The notes beneath the pieces are model-generated. The model did not search any database and was not told the DNA's origin. It was given only the letters and a program-made list of their open reading frames with translations. Positions 11,404 through 24,300 of a stretch of 64,000 nucleotides of DNA are shown one piece after another. The translations under genes were made by a program, and so were the position numbers. Source of the stretch: Tanytarsus gracilentus (taxonomy: Eukaryota > Arthropoda > Insecta > Diptera > Chironomidae); contig JAXRKN010000043.1 of assembly GCA_038502055.1 (NCBI GenBank), positions 5,270,001-5,334,000 of the forward strand, given 5' to 3'. How positions within the stretch are numbered: position 1 is the stretch's first letter; every line of letters begins with the position of its first letter.

Positions 11404-14400
11404 ATGAGTTTCTCGGGCGCTAAACAAAAGTCAAATGGAGGCGTAGGTCAAGGACCAAGCAAGAAATTCAAGTAAGTTAAAGTTAATAAGAATTTGTTTG
11501 AGAAATTTCGCTAAAATTTAAAATTATTTCAGAGCTGAAGACGACGAGGAAGAATTTCCGAGTCAATTTGCTGCCGATTTGGCTATGATGGACTCTGAAA
11601 ATCAAGACTATGTCGCGGAAATTGGAAATGGACCGGAAACTGAACAAAAATATCAGAAATGGTGTCGTCCGGATCTTCCGCATTTAGATCCACGCAAAGA
11701 TCCAGTGATTTTTCAACAAATAGATATTGATCACTACTCTGGCGGTGTAATGAGAGGCATGCCGGGCTCACAGGTAAGCTACTATATAGTTTAATAAAAA
11801 ATTTAAATTAAATCGCCACTTTCAGCTGGGACCAGTTCCGATTTTTCGAATGTATGGTGTGACGATGGATGGAAATTCAGTATGTGCTCATGTCCACGGC
11901 TTCTCACCATATCTCTACGTTCAAGCACCAGCAAATTTCCAAAAATCTAACTTATCAGAGTTTAAAAGTAAACTCGATGCTGTTGTTATGAAGGACTTGA
12001 AATCTAACAAGGAAATGGTCCAAGAGGCAATTCTTCGCGTTGAAATGGTGCAGAGACAATCTATTCAATTCTATACTGGCGATGATAAGGCAAACTTTAT
12101 TAAGATTACTGTTGCGCTGCCAAGAAACATTGCAGCTGTTAAGCGACTGCTGGATCGTGAAATTATCATGTCTGAGATGAATTTTCAAGATTGTCGCTGC
12201 TTTGAGTCGAACATTGACTTTGATATTCGCTTTATGGTTGATACAAAACTTGTCGGATGTAGTTGGGTTGAGGTACCAGCTGGAACATGGCGAAAGAGAG
12301 TAAAGGGAAGTCAACCAGAGCCCGAAAGTCGCTGCCAACTAGAGATTGATGTTGCCTATGATAAATTTATTGCACACGAACCCGAAGGCGAATGGTCAAA
12401 GGTGGCTCCATTCAGAATTCTGAGCTTTGACATTGAGTGTGCGGGAAGAAAGGGAATTTTCCCAGAGCCCGAAGTAGATCCAGTCATTCAAATTGCCAAC
12501 ATGGTCATGAGGCAGGGCGAAAAAGAGCCTTTCATTAGAAATGTCTTTACTTTCAAGCAATGTGCACCTATTGTTGGTTCTCAGGTGCTTAGTTTTGATA
12601 CTGAACGAGAACTTTTGCGTGCATGGAGTGAATTCATTAGAGAATGCGATCCCGACATCATGACAGGCTATAACATTAATAATTTCGACTTTCCATACCT
12701 GATTAATCGCTCAAAACACTTGAAAGTTAATGAATTTGTTTATCTTGGAAGAGTGAAGAATATCAAGTCAGTGATTAAGGACTCGGTTCTTCAATCTAAG
12801 CAGATGGGACGTCGCGAGAATAAGCAGGTTAATTTTGAGGGTCGAGTGCCTTTCGATTTGCTCTTTGTGCTGTTGAGAGATTATAAGCTTCGATCATACA
12901 CGCTTAATGCTGTCAGTTATCATTTTTTGCAAGCACAGAAAGAGGACGTTCATCATAGCATCATCACAGATCTCCAAAATGGAACTGATCAAACACGAAG
13001 ACGTTTAGCCATGTATTGCCTGAAAGATGCTTATCTTCCATTGCGACTTCTCAATAAGCTCATGTGTATTATAAATTACATGGAAATGGCTCGTGTGACT
13101 GGAGTTTCGCTTGGAAGTCTCCTCACACGTGGTCAACAGATTAAAGTCGTTAGTCAATTGTTAAGAAAATCGAGAGATGCCGGCTATATAATTCCGACAT
13201 ACACAAGTCAAGGAGGCGAAATGGAACAATATGAAGGTGCAACGGTTATTGAACCCAAACGTGGCTATTATTCGCAACCCATTGCAACACTCGATTTCGC
13301 TTCACTATATCCTTCGATTATGATGGCTCATAATTTGTGCTACACAACTTTAATTAAACCAGCAGACCGAAAGAATCTAGACTTGAAAGATGAAGACATC
13401 ACTCTTACACCACTCAATAATTTATTCGTAAAACCAAATATTAGAAAAGGATTGTTACCGGAAATTCTCGAGTCTCTCTTAGCCGCACGTAAAAAAGCCA
13501 AAACTGATTTAAAATCAGAAACAGATCCATTCAAGAGAAGTGTACTTGACGGTCGTCAATTAGCGCTTAAAATTAGTGCCAACTCTGTCTACGGCTTTAC
13601 TGGAGCTCAAGTAGGAAAATTACCATGCCTTGAAATCTCTGGCAGTGTTACTGCATACGGTCGTACAATGATTGAGTTGACAAAGCAGGAAGTTGAGAGC
13701 AAGTATACCATTAAAAATGGATACAAGACTGATGTGAGTCGAAATTGTAATCATTTAAATTTTTTTTAATTCTATTATTTCATTTTTAGGCTTTTGTAAT
13801 TTACGGAGACACTGACTCGGTAATGGTAAATTTTGGAACTGAATCGTTACCGCATGCGATGGAATTGGGAAGAGAAGCGGCTGAGTTTGTCAGCACAAAG
13901 TTTATTAAACCCATCAAGCTTGAATTCGAGAAGGTTTACTATCCATACTTGTTGATCAATAAGAAACGCTATGCTGGTTTGTATTGGACAAATCCCGATA
14001 ATTATGATAAAATGGACTGCAAGGGAATTGAAACAGTGCGTCGCGATAATTCACCGCTGGTTGCCAATCTCATGAACACGTGCTTGCAAAAATTACTCAT
14101 AAATCGTGATCCAAAATCGGCTATTGAACATGCTAAGACAACAATTTCTGATTTACTCTGCAATCGAATCGATATCTCACAGCTTGTAATCACAAAGGAG
14201 TTGGCAAAGTCCGACTATACCGCTAAACAAGCGCATGTTGAGCTTGCCGCTAAAATGAAGAAGCGAGATCCTGGAAGTGCTCCAAAGTTGGGTGATCGTG
14301 TGCCTTATGTCATTATTGCGGCCGCCAAAAATACACCGGCCTATCAAAAAGCCGAAGATCCAGTGTATGTGCTTGAAAATAGCATTCCAATAGATTTTCA

Positions 14401-14872
14401 ATACTATCTCGAGAATCAATTGTCGAAGCCACTTTTGAGAATTTTCGAGCCAATTTTGGGCGACAAGGCGGAGTCAATTTTATTGCGTGGCGATCACACT
14501 AGAACACGCTTAGGAGGTACATCGAAAGTCAGTGCCCTTGCTGGATTTGTTCAACGTAAAGAGACATGCCTCGGCTGCAAAACTGTCCTTCCTCAGGATC
14601 GTGCAAAGGGAGCTTTATGTCAGCATTGCGATAAAAGGCAAGATGAAATTTATCTCGGCGAAGTTATGGAACAAAATCAACTTGAAGAGCGATTTTCGAG
14701 ACTGTGGTCAGAGTGTCAACGGTGTCAAGGTGCACGCAATGAAGAGGTCTTGTGTACCAGCCGAGATTGTCCTATTTTCTATATGCGAACTAAAGTTAAA
14801 ATGGATCTCGACACACAATCAAAGAGATTAACGAGATTTGGTGCGAGTAAAGCCACAAATGTTGATTGGTAA
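11404..14872 (+). CDS. PolD1: DNA polymerase delta catalytic subunit
   Basis: Four coding exons (11404-11471, 11533-11773, 11826-13733, 13790-14872) join in frame to about 1,099 residues, close to the usual length for POLD1. It is the replicative B-family polymerase of the lagging strand, with 3'-5' proofreading, in the nucleus. Visible motifs are exonuclease I SFDIEC (about residue 303), exonuclease II GYNINNFDFPYL, exonuclease III YCLKDAYL, polymerase motif A DFASLYPSIM (about 592), motif B RQLALKISANSVYGFTG (about 680) and motif C YGDTDSV (about 744, just after the last intron). The C-terminus has CysA (CLGCKTVLPQ..CQHC, about 998) and CysB (CQRCQG..CTSRDC, about 1,047), the zinc and Fe-S modules that bind accessory subunits. 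All catalytic acidic residues are present, so the gene looks functional. It converges with the next gene, 110 bases away. Confidence 0.97.
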
Positions 14873-14982
14873 AAATGGCAAGTGCTGACTATCAATTTAT
14901 TCAATTTTTTTTAAAGACACTAATGAAAGAAATTAAAAAGTCGAAACGTGCCTAAAAATTCACTTTTTAAAAATATTAAACT

Positions 14983-15522
14983 TTATTTCTTCTTATTATT
15001 GAAAGATTTCTTAATTTTGTCGCGATCACGTTTCTCAACTCTTCCGTATCTCTTGAGCAATCCATCGTCCCTCTTCTTCGATTGATTTCGATACTGAAGT
15101 GTTGCGGAGGTGCCGAAGAGTGTTCGTTTATTGATTTTCTCACCATCAAGCTTTTCTTTTCGTTTTTCTTCGAGAATTTCCTTATAATTGCGAGCTTTAT
15201 TTTTAGGTGGCTTAGCGCCAAGCTTCATCAGCAGCTGAGCGGTCTGATCTGATCTCTCGTTTGCACTCTTGTTAGATAATCCAAAGTTAAGTATTTCTCT
15301 TCTCGCACTATCGAATGTTACTTGTTTTTTATCCTTTCGAGATTTATTTTTTTTCGGGCCATCACCAAAAATTTCATTAAATGCTTCATCCTCGCTATTT
15401 TCCTCTTCCTGAACGCCATTCGGAGGCAATGTCCTCGGCAATCGTTTAGGTACTTCGAGCTTTACTGACTTGAAACTATTTACTTCTTTCTGTCTAGCTA
15501 GCGATGCTTTTGTTTTTATCAT
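14983..15522 (-). CDS. C1orf131-type nucleolar protein (small-subunit processome)
   Basis: A single exon encodes 179 residues, very rich in Lys and Arg. The core ARREILNFGLSN..LMKLGAKPPKNKARNYKEILEEK matches the conserved part of the human C1orf131 family (DUF4602), notably the LGAKPPK-x-Y/NYK signature. The human protein is a component of the small-subunit processome in pre-ribosomes. Nothing enzymatic is seen: it is a basic, probably extended RNA-binding protein. An acidic patch (EEENSEDEAFNEIFGDG) sits near residue 45 and a KKK tail ends the protein. It lies head-to-tail behind mRpL46 (97 bases between stop and start) and tail-to-tail with polymerase delta. Confidence 0.8.
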   Translation of the reverse strand: MIKTKASLARQKEVNSFKSVKLEVPKRLPRTLPPNGVQEEENSEDEAFNEIFGDGPKKNKSRKDKKQVTFDSARREILNFGLSNKSANERSDQTAQLLMKLGAKPPKNKARNYKEILEEKRKEKLDGEKINKRTLFGTSATLQYRNQSKKRDDGLLKRYGRVEKRDRDKIKKSFNNKKK

Positions 15523-15619
15523 TTTTAATTTTTAATACATGCGACTTATTTTTGCTGAAAAAGTAAACAAAACTCAAAATTTAAATCTTCTAAATACGTT
15601 ATGAATTTATTTTAAAACA

Positions 15620-16560
15620 CTAAGGACATAAAAATTGCCGTACAGCGTTGTAGTAAACATGCTTAACTTTTCCCTTCATCTCTTCCTCGTTAATCCACAT
15701 GAAATTCTGTTTCGGATCGGAAACATTGCCACCTTTATAAACGGCTCTGAAGAAAAAGACTTTTGCTCCGACAGATTCTTTTCTCTCAGCCGAAGGATAT
15801 TTGTATCTATAAAAACCTATTGGTGCATTGCCATAGAAATGAACTTTCAAGTCACTTCCACATTTCTCACTGACAATTCTCTCAGCCGTCTGCCTCAGTG
15901 ACTCGCCTTCATTCCACTTTCCTTGAGGTAAAAGCATGATGCTATCTTTTCCCAACTGGTGCTCGCTTAAGAACACTAAAGTGTCATCTAGCTTTCTATC
16001 TAAGCTCTTGACGTTATTTTTCTTATCGTCCTCTGTCTCACGTGGAGCAGCTTCGAATTTTGCAAGCTCATCTTGGCCCATATCTTCAAAGTCATGAGCC
16101 GTTTGAAGTGCACGGGCGTCGGTTTCTTCTTTTTCATTTGCTTTGCCAGCTAAAATGAAAATTAATTGTCTTAGTAAGTGCTGCATTAAGCATTAATCGA
16201 CTGCTAATGAGATCCAGTCAACATCCAGCTGCAAGTACCTTTGATTAATTCAGCCTGTCGCTTATCCTTTTCTTTTCTCAGCTCATGATCGCTTTTAAGA
16301 CTGCCCTCGAATTCTATTTTCTTCAAAAGTGTCTAAAATATATTGAATTATTTAATTAAATAAGAAATTTGTGATTGAAAACAAATTCTCACCATAACTT
16401 CATTTTCGATTTCATTGAATTTCTTGCCGACAATTGGAAGACGCTCGATGAGAACACCCGCAAAGATGTCATATTTTTCTTTAGCTGCAGGTTTCGCTTG
16501 AGCCGACAGTCGACGACATTGATAAGTAATTAAATTTTGAAAAATTAATTTTCTCAGCAT
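15620..16560 (-). CDS. mRpL46: mitochondrial ribosomal protein L46
   Basis: Three exons on the minus strand (16560-16393, 16332-16239, 16149-15620) join in frame to 263 residues, similar to the roughly 280 of human MRPL46. The N-terminus MLRKLIFQNLITYQCRRLS is Arg-rich and lacks acids, as expected of a mitochondrial targeting sequence. Then come IFAGVLIERLPIVGKKFNEIE and a coiled-coil-like charged segment. A Nudix-fold half follows (LPQGKWNEGESLRQTAERIV, GFYRYKYP, AKVFFFRAVY, WINEEEM) in which the full catalytic Nudix box is not evident, as usual for this structural subunit of the mitoribosome large subunit. It starts 115 bases from Nup107 on the opposite strand. The stop is followed within 20 bases by AATAAA on this strand. 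Confidence 0.93.
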
Positions 16561-16675
16561 TTTTTTATTTTATTTTTCAAAACACGAGAAATTTAAAGTG
16601 AGCAACAAAAAGTTGTTTACATTTCAAACCGGTCAAATAGAATAATTTCGTGAAAATACAAAAATTTAATTAAAA
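16561..16675. promoter_or_regulatory. short divergent promoter, mRpL46 and Nup107
   Basis: Only 115 bases separate the two start codons, so both transcripts must start within this stretch or within each other's 5' end. No TATA box is visible, typical of housekeeping promoters. Confidence 0.6.
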
Positions 16676-19229
16676 ATGAACTTGGAGCGCTCAATTCAAC
16701 AACTAGACGATAGCTATGCGAAAAAAAGCTTTCATCGATCTCGAGTGCAGAACATTCGTGACGATATCAGCATGATTTCGAGCGTCAGCAATTATGGAAG
16801 TGAAAAAACGAGCGTTTTGGTTAAGGAAAGAACAGATCAATTGTATTCGCACTTCCTTTCTGTTATACAATCATCCAGTAGCAATGAAATGGAAGTCTTT
16901 GAGACTGTCTTTCACCTTCGTCAAGTGCTCGAGAACACACTTGAGGAGATGGAGAGTGAAGGTAAGAAGAAAAAGTTTTTGGGAACAAGCGGCTGGATCA
17001 GAAATGAAATGAATACGTGGAGCTTAATTCACTGCCTCTACAAGGATCGTTTGATTACACAAAAAGAGGAAATGGAACAGGACGACTTGCCACTTGTGAA
17101 TAGTGAGAAAACTGTTGTCGAGCATCTTTATTTGAGTAAGTCACTTACAGCTGGATCTTTCGAATAAATCAATTAATTATTATTTTAGACAACTCAACAC
17201 TCCGCGAGCATCAACTCATTCTCGACTGGCTAGAGCAATCGTCGTATGAGGAAAATCAGATCCAAGTTGCCCATTATGGCGACAGAAGCTCAATGGCATG
17301 GGAAAATACTCTTCATCACCTACAGGTAATATAAAAATTATTAAGCGAAATTAAAGTAAAATAATTTAATTTTAGAATGTTGGTCAAACGATGTTTGGAG
17401 GACGTCGTGAATTTGTTAAGAGTCTCGATCCAGACGCTCCTCACCGCGAAAATCTTCCACTTCACGATCTCGACATGGACGATCAGAAACGATTGACAAA
17501 ATTCATTTTTAATTGCATTCGTCAGGGAAAGATTGACGAAGCTCAAAACTTGTGTGAGCACTGTGGACAGCCGTGGCAAGCTGCCCTCCTCGAAGGTTGG
17601 AGATTGTTTCATGATCCAAATTATGATGCACTCGAAAATAAGGACATAAAAATGCCGATTGAGGGAAATCCTCGTAGAGATTTGTGGAAGAGATGCGCTT
17701 TTATGATGGCTGATAGTCGCAAGCTCGACGACTATACAAAAGCAGTTGTTGGATCTCTTTGTGGTCATTTGGAGTCTTTGACAAATGTATGCAGTGAATC
17801 GTGGTGGGATTTATTGTGGGCATACCTTAAAGTTCAAATTGACATTCGCGTCGAGTCAGAAATCCGATCGTGCTGCGCGAGAAATTACAGTGAAATGCCG
17901 AGCAAGTATTGGGATGGAAAAATGTCATTGGAGAGAATTTTCAGTGAACTCGATGGCAATAAAAACATGAGCGTTAAAAGTGCGGCAAAGTCAAGCTTCG
18001 CAACAATTCAAAAGTTTCTCATATTGGACGACATAACTTCCCTCCTGAGTCACATGAATGAGGTTTCTGAAAGCGATGAGACAACACCACAAATGCTGAG
18101 ATTCTTTGCACATCTCGTCTTATTTATTCGTCAAGTTGGAAGAAATCACCAGGAGGACATTGGCGATCGCATTATTCGTTCTTATGTTCAATGTCTGATG
18201 AGAATTGGTGATCCGCAGCTCGTCGCATTTTATACTGCTGCCTTACCTAACGCACAACAAGTCAACATCTACTCAGAATTCCTCGAAAGTGTTCCCGAAT
18301 CATCGCGCCGAAATTGCATGGAGGAAGCAAAAAGTCATGGGCTGGACATTGAATACATCGCTAAACTTACAGTTGAACGCATTCAACAGTCAGTGGAAAA
18401 TCCAAACGATGCAAAATTATTGGCTGGAGAAATTTCGGAACTCGATAAAAAGAAAATTTCATCACTCGATTTTCTCCTTTTCGATCAAGATCAACGCGGA
18501 GAGCTTTTGTGGCAGGCGAACGCCATGATTCGTTACTTTATGGCGCAGCGTAAAATTGAGGCAGTCAAGAAGGCCTTCACAATGGTTCCCACCGACTCAA
18601 TCCAACTCATCGTTCAATTCTATGGAGGTAAAAACAAATTGTCATCGAAGGCTGAATGCTCAATTCGTGAATATCTCTGTCATCAGACTTTCCTTGCCGC
18701 CACCGATGGATACAATGAGTGGGTCGAATTCTTTTACAATAAAAAGCCAAAACCGCCACAAGCAAGCGGAGGAAGAAATTTTGCCGAGAAAGCAGCGTCA
18801 GAACATCAAGAATTGATTTATCAACAGGAACTTGATCGCTGGAAAGCTGTACTCAAAGAGCAAACTGCATCGACAAAAGAACTACTCTATAACGTCCTCA
18901 TGTTTCCTGATAAAGGATGGCTTATTGATGGCGACGAAGTTCAAATGGAATTCAATTCCGAAGACGACGTAACAGCGTGGAAAAATCGTAAAGTTCAAAT
19001 GGACAACTTGAGAAAACTTCACATCCCAGATATCGTGGCATTGCTCCATAAAATTCTCACGTTAGCCGAAGAGCATCGAGAATGCATGAAATTGTGCGAT
19101 GATATTGCTAATGAACAAAATCAACTCTATCAAGTGTTCAGCAAACACAAAATGAGCGAATTTTTGGCTAAAATTGCCGAATCATCGTTGGCACTAATGA
19201 ACGACAAATTGGATCCATTCGGTTTCTAA
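16676..19229 (+). CDS. Nup107: nucleoporin Nup107
   Basis: Three exons (16676-17135, 17189-17325, 17376-19229) join in frame to 816 residues, close to insect Nup107 (about 845). It is a scaffold subunit of the Y-shaped Nup107-160 complex of the nuclear pore. Family landmarks are GTSGWIRNEMNTWSLIHCLY in exon 1, LREHQLILDWLEQ in exon 2, and in exon 3 the block KFIFNCIRQGKIDEAQNLCEHCGQPWQAALLEGW followed by NPRRDLWKRCAF and WWDLLWAYLKV. The whole protein is predicted helical, with an acidic C-terminus ending LDPFGF. The N-terminal low-complexity tail of the vertebrate protein is short here. No catalytic site is expected. PP4 follows 378 bases downstream on the same strand. Confidence 0.95.
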
Positions 19230-19606
19230 AAGATTTTTAAAAGATTTAATAAAATTACATCAAAAAAATGTGAGCAACTAAATTATTTTTAAATTTTCCC
19301 GCTCAAAGTCTAAGGAAAGTTGAGAATGAGCAACGCGGGATGTCAAACTACGCACACTCGTCTCCCCAAATTTCAGCGAAATTTCTTAATTAATTAAATA
19401 TTCACTCTTTTTCCTACTTTAGCCTAATTATTTGACTCTTGATCACATCATAGACTGCTTAGGTTTCGTTAGAGCATAAGGAAGAGTAGCTGAAATAAGG
19501 TTTAGAGTTAAAAATCGAAGAAAGCGTGTGAAAAAAGTTTCTCCATTTAAAAAAAACTCGCGAAAGTTTATTTGTGTTTTTTTCTCGGCGACGATTATCA
19601 CAAAAG
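19230..19606. other. spacer between Nup107 and PP4
   Basis: Holds the Nup107 3' end (AATAAAATT near 19,245) and the PP4 5' region. No other gene seen. Confidence 0.6.
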
Positions 19607-20722
19607 ATGACTGACTACAGTGATTTAGATCGTCAAATTGAGACACTGAAGCGATGCGAGATCATAAAGGAGAATGAGGTGAAGGCTTTGTGCGCGAAAG
19701 CTAGAGAAATTTTGGTCGAGGAAGGCAATGTACAGCGAGTTGATAGTCCTGTTACAGTGAGTCTCTTCTTTTTCTATGAATCATCAATATTTATTTATTT
19801 TTCTTCAATTGCGCGCACAACTAGGTATGCGGCGATATTCATGGACAATTCTACGATCTCAAAGAGCTGTTTAAGGTTGGCGGAGATGTTCCAGAGACAA
19901 ATTATTTATTTATGGGCGACTTTGTCGATAGAGGATACTATTCCGTCGAGACATTTCTCCTCCTCCTGGCCCTAAAAGTAATTTTAAAAAATTAATTTTC
20001 TTTAAACAGTTAAAACTAACTGCATTAAATTTAGGTCCGTTATCCCGACCGCATTACTCTCATCCGCGGCAACCATGAGTCGCGTCAAATCACTCAAGTC
20101 TATGGATTTTACGACGAATGTCTTCGGAAGTATGGAAGCATAACAGTTTGGCGCTACTGCACAGAAGTATTCGACTATCTCAGTCTCTCGGCTATCATCG
20201 ATGGCAAGATTTTCTGTGTTCACGGAGGTTTGAGTCCTAGCATTCAGTATTTAGATCAAATCAGATCAATCGACAGAAAGCAAGAAGTTCCGCATGATGG
20301 ACCAATGTGTGATCTCTTATGGAGCGATCCCGAGGACACACATGGATGGGGTGTTTCGCCTCGAGGAGCTGGCTATCTTTTTGGATCTGATGTCGTGACA
20401 CAATTTAATGCCGCAAATGATATTGAGGTAATTTTAATGTTCTTCCAAAAATGATTTGAAAGAAAAAAAATTAAATTTTTAAATCTCATTCCAGATGATT
20501 TGTAGAGCGCATCAGCTTGTTATGGAGGGATACAAATGGCATTTTAACGAGACCGTATTGACTGTCTGGTCGGCACCCAATTATTGCTACCGATGTGGAA
20601 ATGTTGCAGCTATCTTGGAGTTGAATGAAAATCTTCAGAGAGATTTCACAATATTTGAGGCGGCACCTCAAGAAAGCAGGGGCATTCCATTGAAAAAGCC
20701 TCAAGCTGATTACTTTTTATAA
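19607..20722 (+). CDS. Pp4-19C: serine/threonine phosphatase PP4 catalytic subunit
   Basis: Four exons (19607-19756, 19825-19977, 20035-20427, 20495-20722) give exactly 307 residues, the standard PP4c length. The metallophosphatase motifs are all present: GDIHG (residues 53-57), GDFVDRG (81-87) and RGNHE (112-116), and the later metal-binding HGG is intact. The SAPNYCYRCGN segment and the DYFL C-terminus, whose terminal Leu is carboxymethylated in this family, separate PP4 and PP2A from PP1. RSIDRKQEVPHDGPMCDLLW is typical of PP4. It acts with regulatory subunits in centrosome maturation, DNA damage and signalling. The sequence appears fully functional, under strong conservation. An AATAAA occurs about 100 bases past the stop. 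Confidence 0.97.
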
Positions 20723-21357
20723 GGCGACTCATAGTGACTACTTTGTATGCATAAAAAATTCATCTTCATCCATTTATCAATTTAGTGTTGATTTCAGTCT
20801 TTACCGTTCTCGTTTCACCCTCAATAAAAAAAAGTGTAATTAAAATACTTTTTTTTGACTATTCGAGAAAAAGAAATCTTAAACTTTCGCAAACACCACA
20901 CTAAATAGGAAATTGTAAAATAGTAAAAAATCCACAAATCAACTTCTAATTTTGTAGTTAAGAATTATTAAATTTATCTCTTTTATAAATTAAATTTTTT
21001 GAGTATCTTTTTACTTTTTTCATCTCAATCTTAGTTTTCAAGAAAAATCATTCAATTAATTAATTAATTATACAACCTATACGACAATTACTGAAAGAAA
21101 AAAATAAGAATAAAGTGAAAACAAGTTTTTAGAAAATTAAGTCTTGATTTCTTTATTTTATATCCTTTCATTATGAACCTTTTGCTTAATAATAATGGCA
21201 ATTAATTAACACCTAATAATTATTTTCTCATTCATTCGCACACATTTTCCATAGACTAGATCATCATTCGATTCAACAAGCTTCTCCATATTAATAAATA
21301 AATTAAAATTGACTATTTTATGACATCCATCACACTCATGCACACTTTTAATTTTTT
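20723..21357. other. convergent 3' spacer, PP4 and mucin-like gene
   Basis: Contains the PP4 polyadenylation signal (AATAAA near 20,823) and, on the minus strand, an AATAAA (plus 21152-21157) about 200 bases past the mucin-like stop. Otherwise AT-rich with nothing recognised. Confidence 0.6.
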
Positions 21358-24300
21358 TTACAGACGCGAATCGCCAAATCCTTGAATATTTGAGGCGGCT
21401 GATCCTGTTGTTAGAGCAGCTGTGAGGAATCGACCTGCTCCTTGAAAAGCGACTCCTAAAAATTGCGTCACTGCTCTAGTCACTCCGATCGCAGCACCTA
21501 TCAATCCGTTTGGTCCAAGAGGCTGGAAATTTTAAATTTTTAACGGTAATTATTTTAAAGTTTTAAAAACTCACTTGACTATTCGGAAAAACTAAACCAC
21601 CTCCTGAATTTCCCGAACTTTCTTGGTCGTTTTCAAATTCATCATCAAAGCTCAAAGATTGTTGCTGTTGAACTTGGACTTGTGGTCTCTGTCTTGGCGC
21701 CTGAAATCCAGGAGCAGTTTCCTGCCACGTTCTCCACAGCCATGCGAGCCCTAATTAATATTACGTCAATTAAATATTTTTTGTGAGAAAATTTTAATTT
21801 CATACCATCGACAATGGGACGAGGCTGCCTGCTCAGCGGCGGCATTGGTGAGAATGGACGAATTGTTGACGTGAAATCAGAAATACCTCGATTCGATCGA
21901 TCAGTTGACAATTGGTCCAAAATTTTCTGTAACGAATTTTTTCAATCAAAAGAAATTTTTTTTTGTGAGAAATTAAAATTACGTCAAGTTGCACTTGATT
22001 GTTGCCATTAATGCTTGGACCGATACCCTGTTGCTTTAAGAGTGCAGCGATAATTGCCTCTTGTGATCTCGAGCGAGTTTGAATTGGACTTTGTGTGGTT
22101 GTTGTTGAGGCCGGTAAAGTGGTTTGAATTTGCTGCAAAGCTTGAAGAAATTTTACTTCATCGAGTGAAAGAGATTTAAAAGCTGGAACCGTGCTTGATG
22201 ACGATGTTGTTTGTCTCATCGTTGGAGATGAAATTCTGGTTGTTGTGGTGGTCAATTTAGGTGTTGATGTGAGAGGAGCTTTCGTGCTAGCTTTTCCTAA
22301 ATTTGTTTTTGCAAGTTTTTCGAGGTCTTGAGCATTCAAAGGCCTTCCAATGAGTAGAGAAAGCAATTGAATGTCATTATTATATTGCATGACATCTTTC
22401 TGTAACATTTTCTTTGTTTTCTCAACCTCTTGCGCACTTAACCTCATTTGAGGATTTGCCTTTTGATTCTCTAAAATTACTGAACTCATAAGATTGATAT
22501 TTTCCTTCATATCCATAATTTTGTTCATGACAATTTCGGGTGATTGAGTCGTGGCGAACGGTGCTGGTCTGATGCTCTCTAAATTATTATTTGATGAGCT
22601 TTTACTGTCACCCACACTTTTACTCATTCGATTCACAGCCAACTCCAAAATTTTGTTCGCCAAATTTGAGCGTTCAGTTGTGAGGTTAATAAATCCTGCG
22701 TAGTTACGCTGGAAATTTTAAAATTAATTTATTTTTGAGAGGCTAAAAATTTTAATTCAAAATTACCAAGCTATTTAGAAAGGCTAAATCTTCTGAGTCT
22801 GAGAAAGTTGTCGGCAATTTTTTGGTGGTGGTTTTCTCAGTAGTTGTTGTTGTTGTTGTTGTTGTTGTGCTGGATGTTGTTCTTCGAGGCGTCATTGGGG
22901 TGGTTGGAACCCCTCGATTTACAAAACTCGATAATTGCCGCTAAATTTTTAGTTCATTAATTTTATAAAATGTATAGATTAATTAAATGCTCACCAAAAA
23001 TTCAAGATCCTCAGAATCGCTGAATGGCGATTTTTTCTTAGTTGTTGAGGTAAAAAGCGTTGTTGAAAAATCGTCTGGAATCATAATAGGCACAAATCGA
23101 TGTGTGCTTGAAGGTGTGGCAAAAGTTGATGTTTTTACAGTCGGCATCTGAGTTGTGCTGGGAATAATTCGAATGGTACTTGAAGGGGTTCTAGGCAATG
23201 TTTTTTCAGTTGTTGTTGGAAGTTCTGTAGTGACTTTTTCTGTTGTTGTCACTCGCTGTGTCGTGCTTGAAGGCTTGAAACTGACTGTCGTGAATCTTGT
23301 TTGCATTGATGGACGTCTAATTTTTTGAATTGATGATGTCGGTCTCGTTGTTGACGATGAAAATCCAAGAGTGCTTAAAACTAATTCTTCAAATTCAGTT
23401 GTTGTAGCAATTTCAGTTGTTGTCGCTTGATTTACAGTTGTGCTTCGTGAAAATGGTGTTGCTCTGTTCTTTGATAAAAGCTCTTGAAGAATTTTGGCAT
23501 TTTCATCTATAAAGTTTGTGGTTGTTTCAGGAATTTCTGTAGTGGACCTCGGTAAGGGTCTTGAAAATGCTGTGGGTTTAGTTTGGTTTAACAAAAGTTC
23601 TTGAAGTATTTTGGCATTTCTATCGACATAATTTCGAGTTGTTTGAGGCCCATCTGTGGTTGTGTAAGATTTTGATAAAAGCTCTTGAAGAATTTTGGCA
23701 TTTTCATCTATGAATTTTCTAGTTGTTTTAGGAACTCCTGTCGTTGAGGGTCTTGAAAATGCTGTCGGTTTAGTTTGGTTTAATAAAAGTTCTTGTAGTA
23801 TTTTGGCATTTCTATCGACATAGTTTTGAGTTGTCGGCACTGTTGTAGTTTCAAATTTCGTTTGAGATTTTGATAAAAGTTCTTGAAGAATTTTTGCATT
23901 TTTGTCAATGAAATTCTGAGTTGTCGGAATTTGAGTTGTTGTCGTCACTTGATTTCTAGTAAATGCTGTCGGTTTGGTTTGCTTCGATAAAAGCTCTTGA
24001 AGTGCTTGGAAATTTTTATTAATTATATTTTGCGTAGTGGTAGGAATTTCAGTGGTGGTGATGTCTTGCGTTGTTGTTTCTCTTTGAGTTGTTGTGGCTT
24101 CCGTTTGTTTTGAAAGCAAATCTTGGAGCTTTTTAAAATTATTGTCGATAAAATTTTGAGTTGTCGATCGAATGAAGGAAGTTGTTGAGGAAATTTTAGG
24201 TTGGGATGTTGTTTTAATTGAAGTCGTCGGACGTTGAGTTGTGCTTGGTGTTGATTTTGCAGTCACGGGTAATGATCTCGTGCTGCTCGACACTGAAGTA

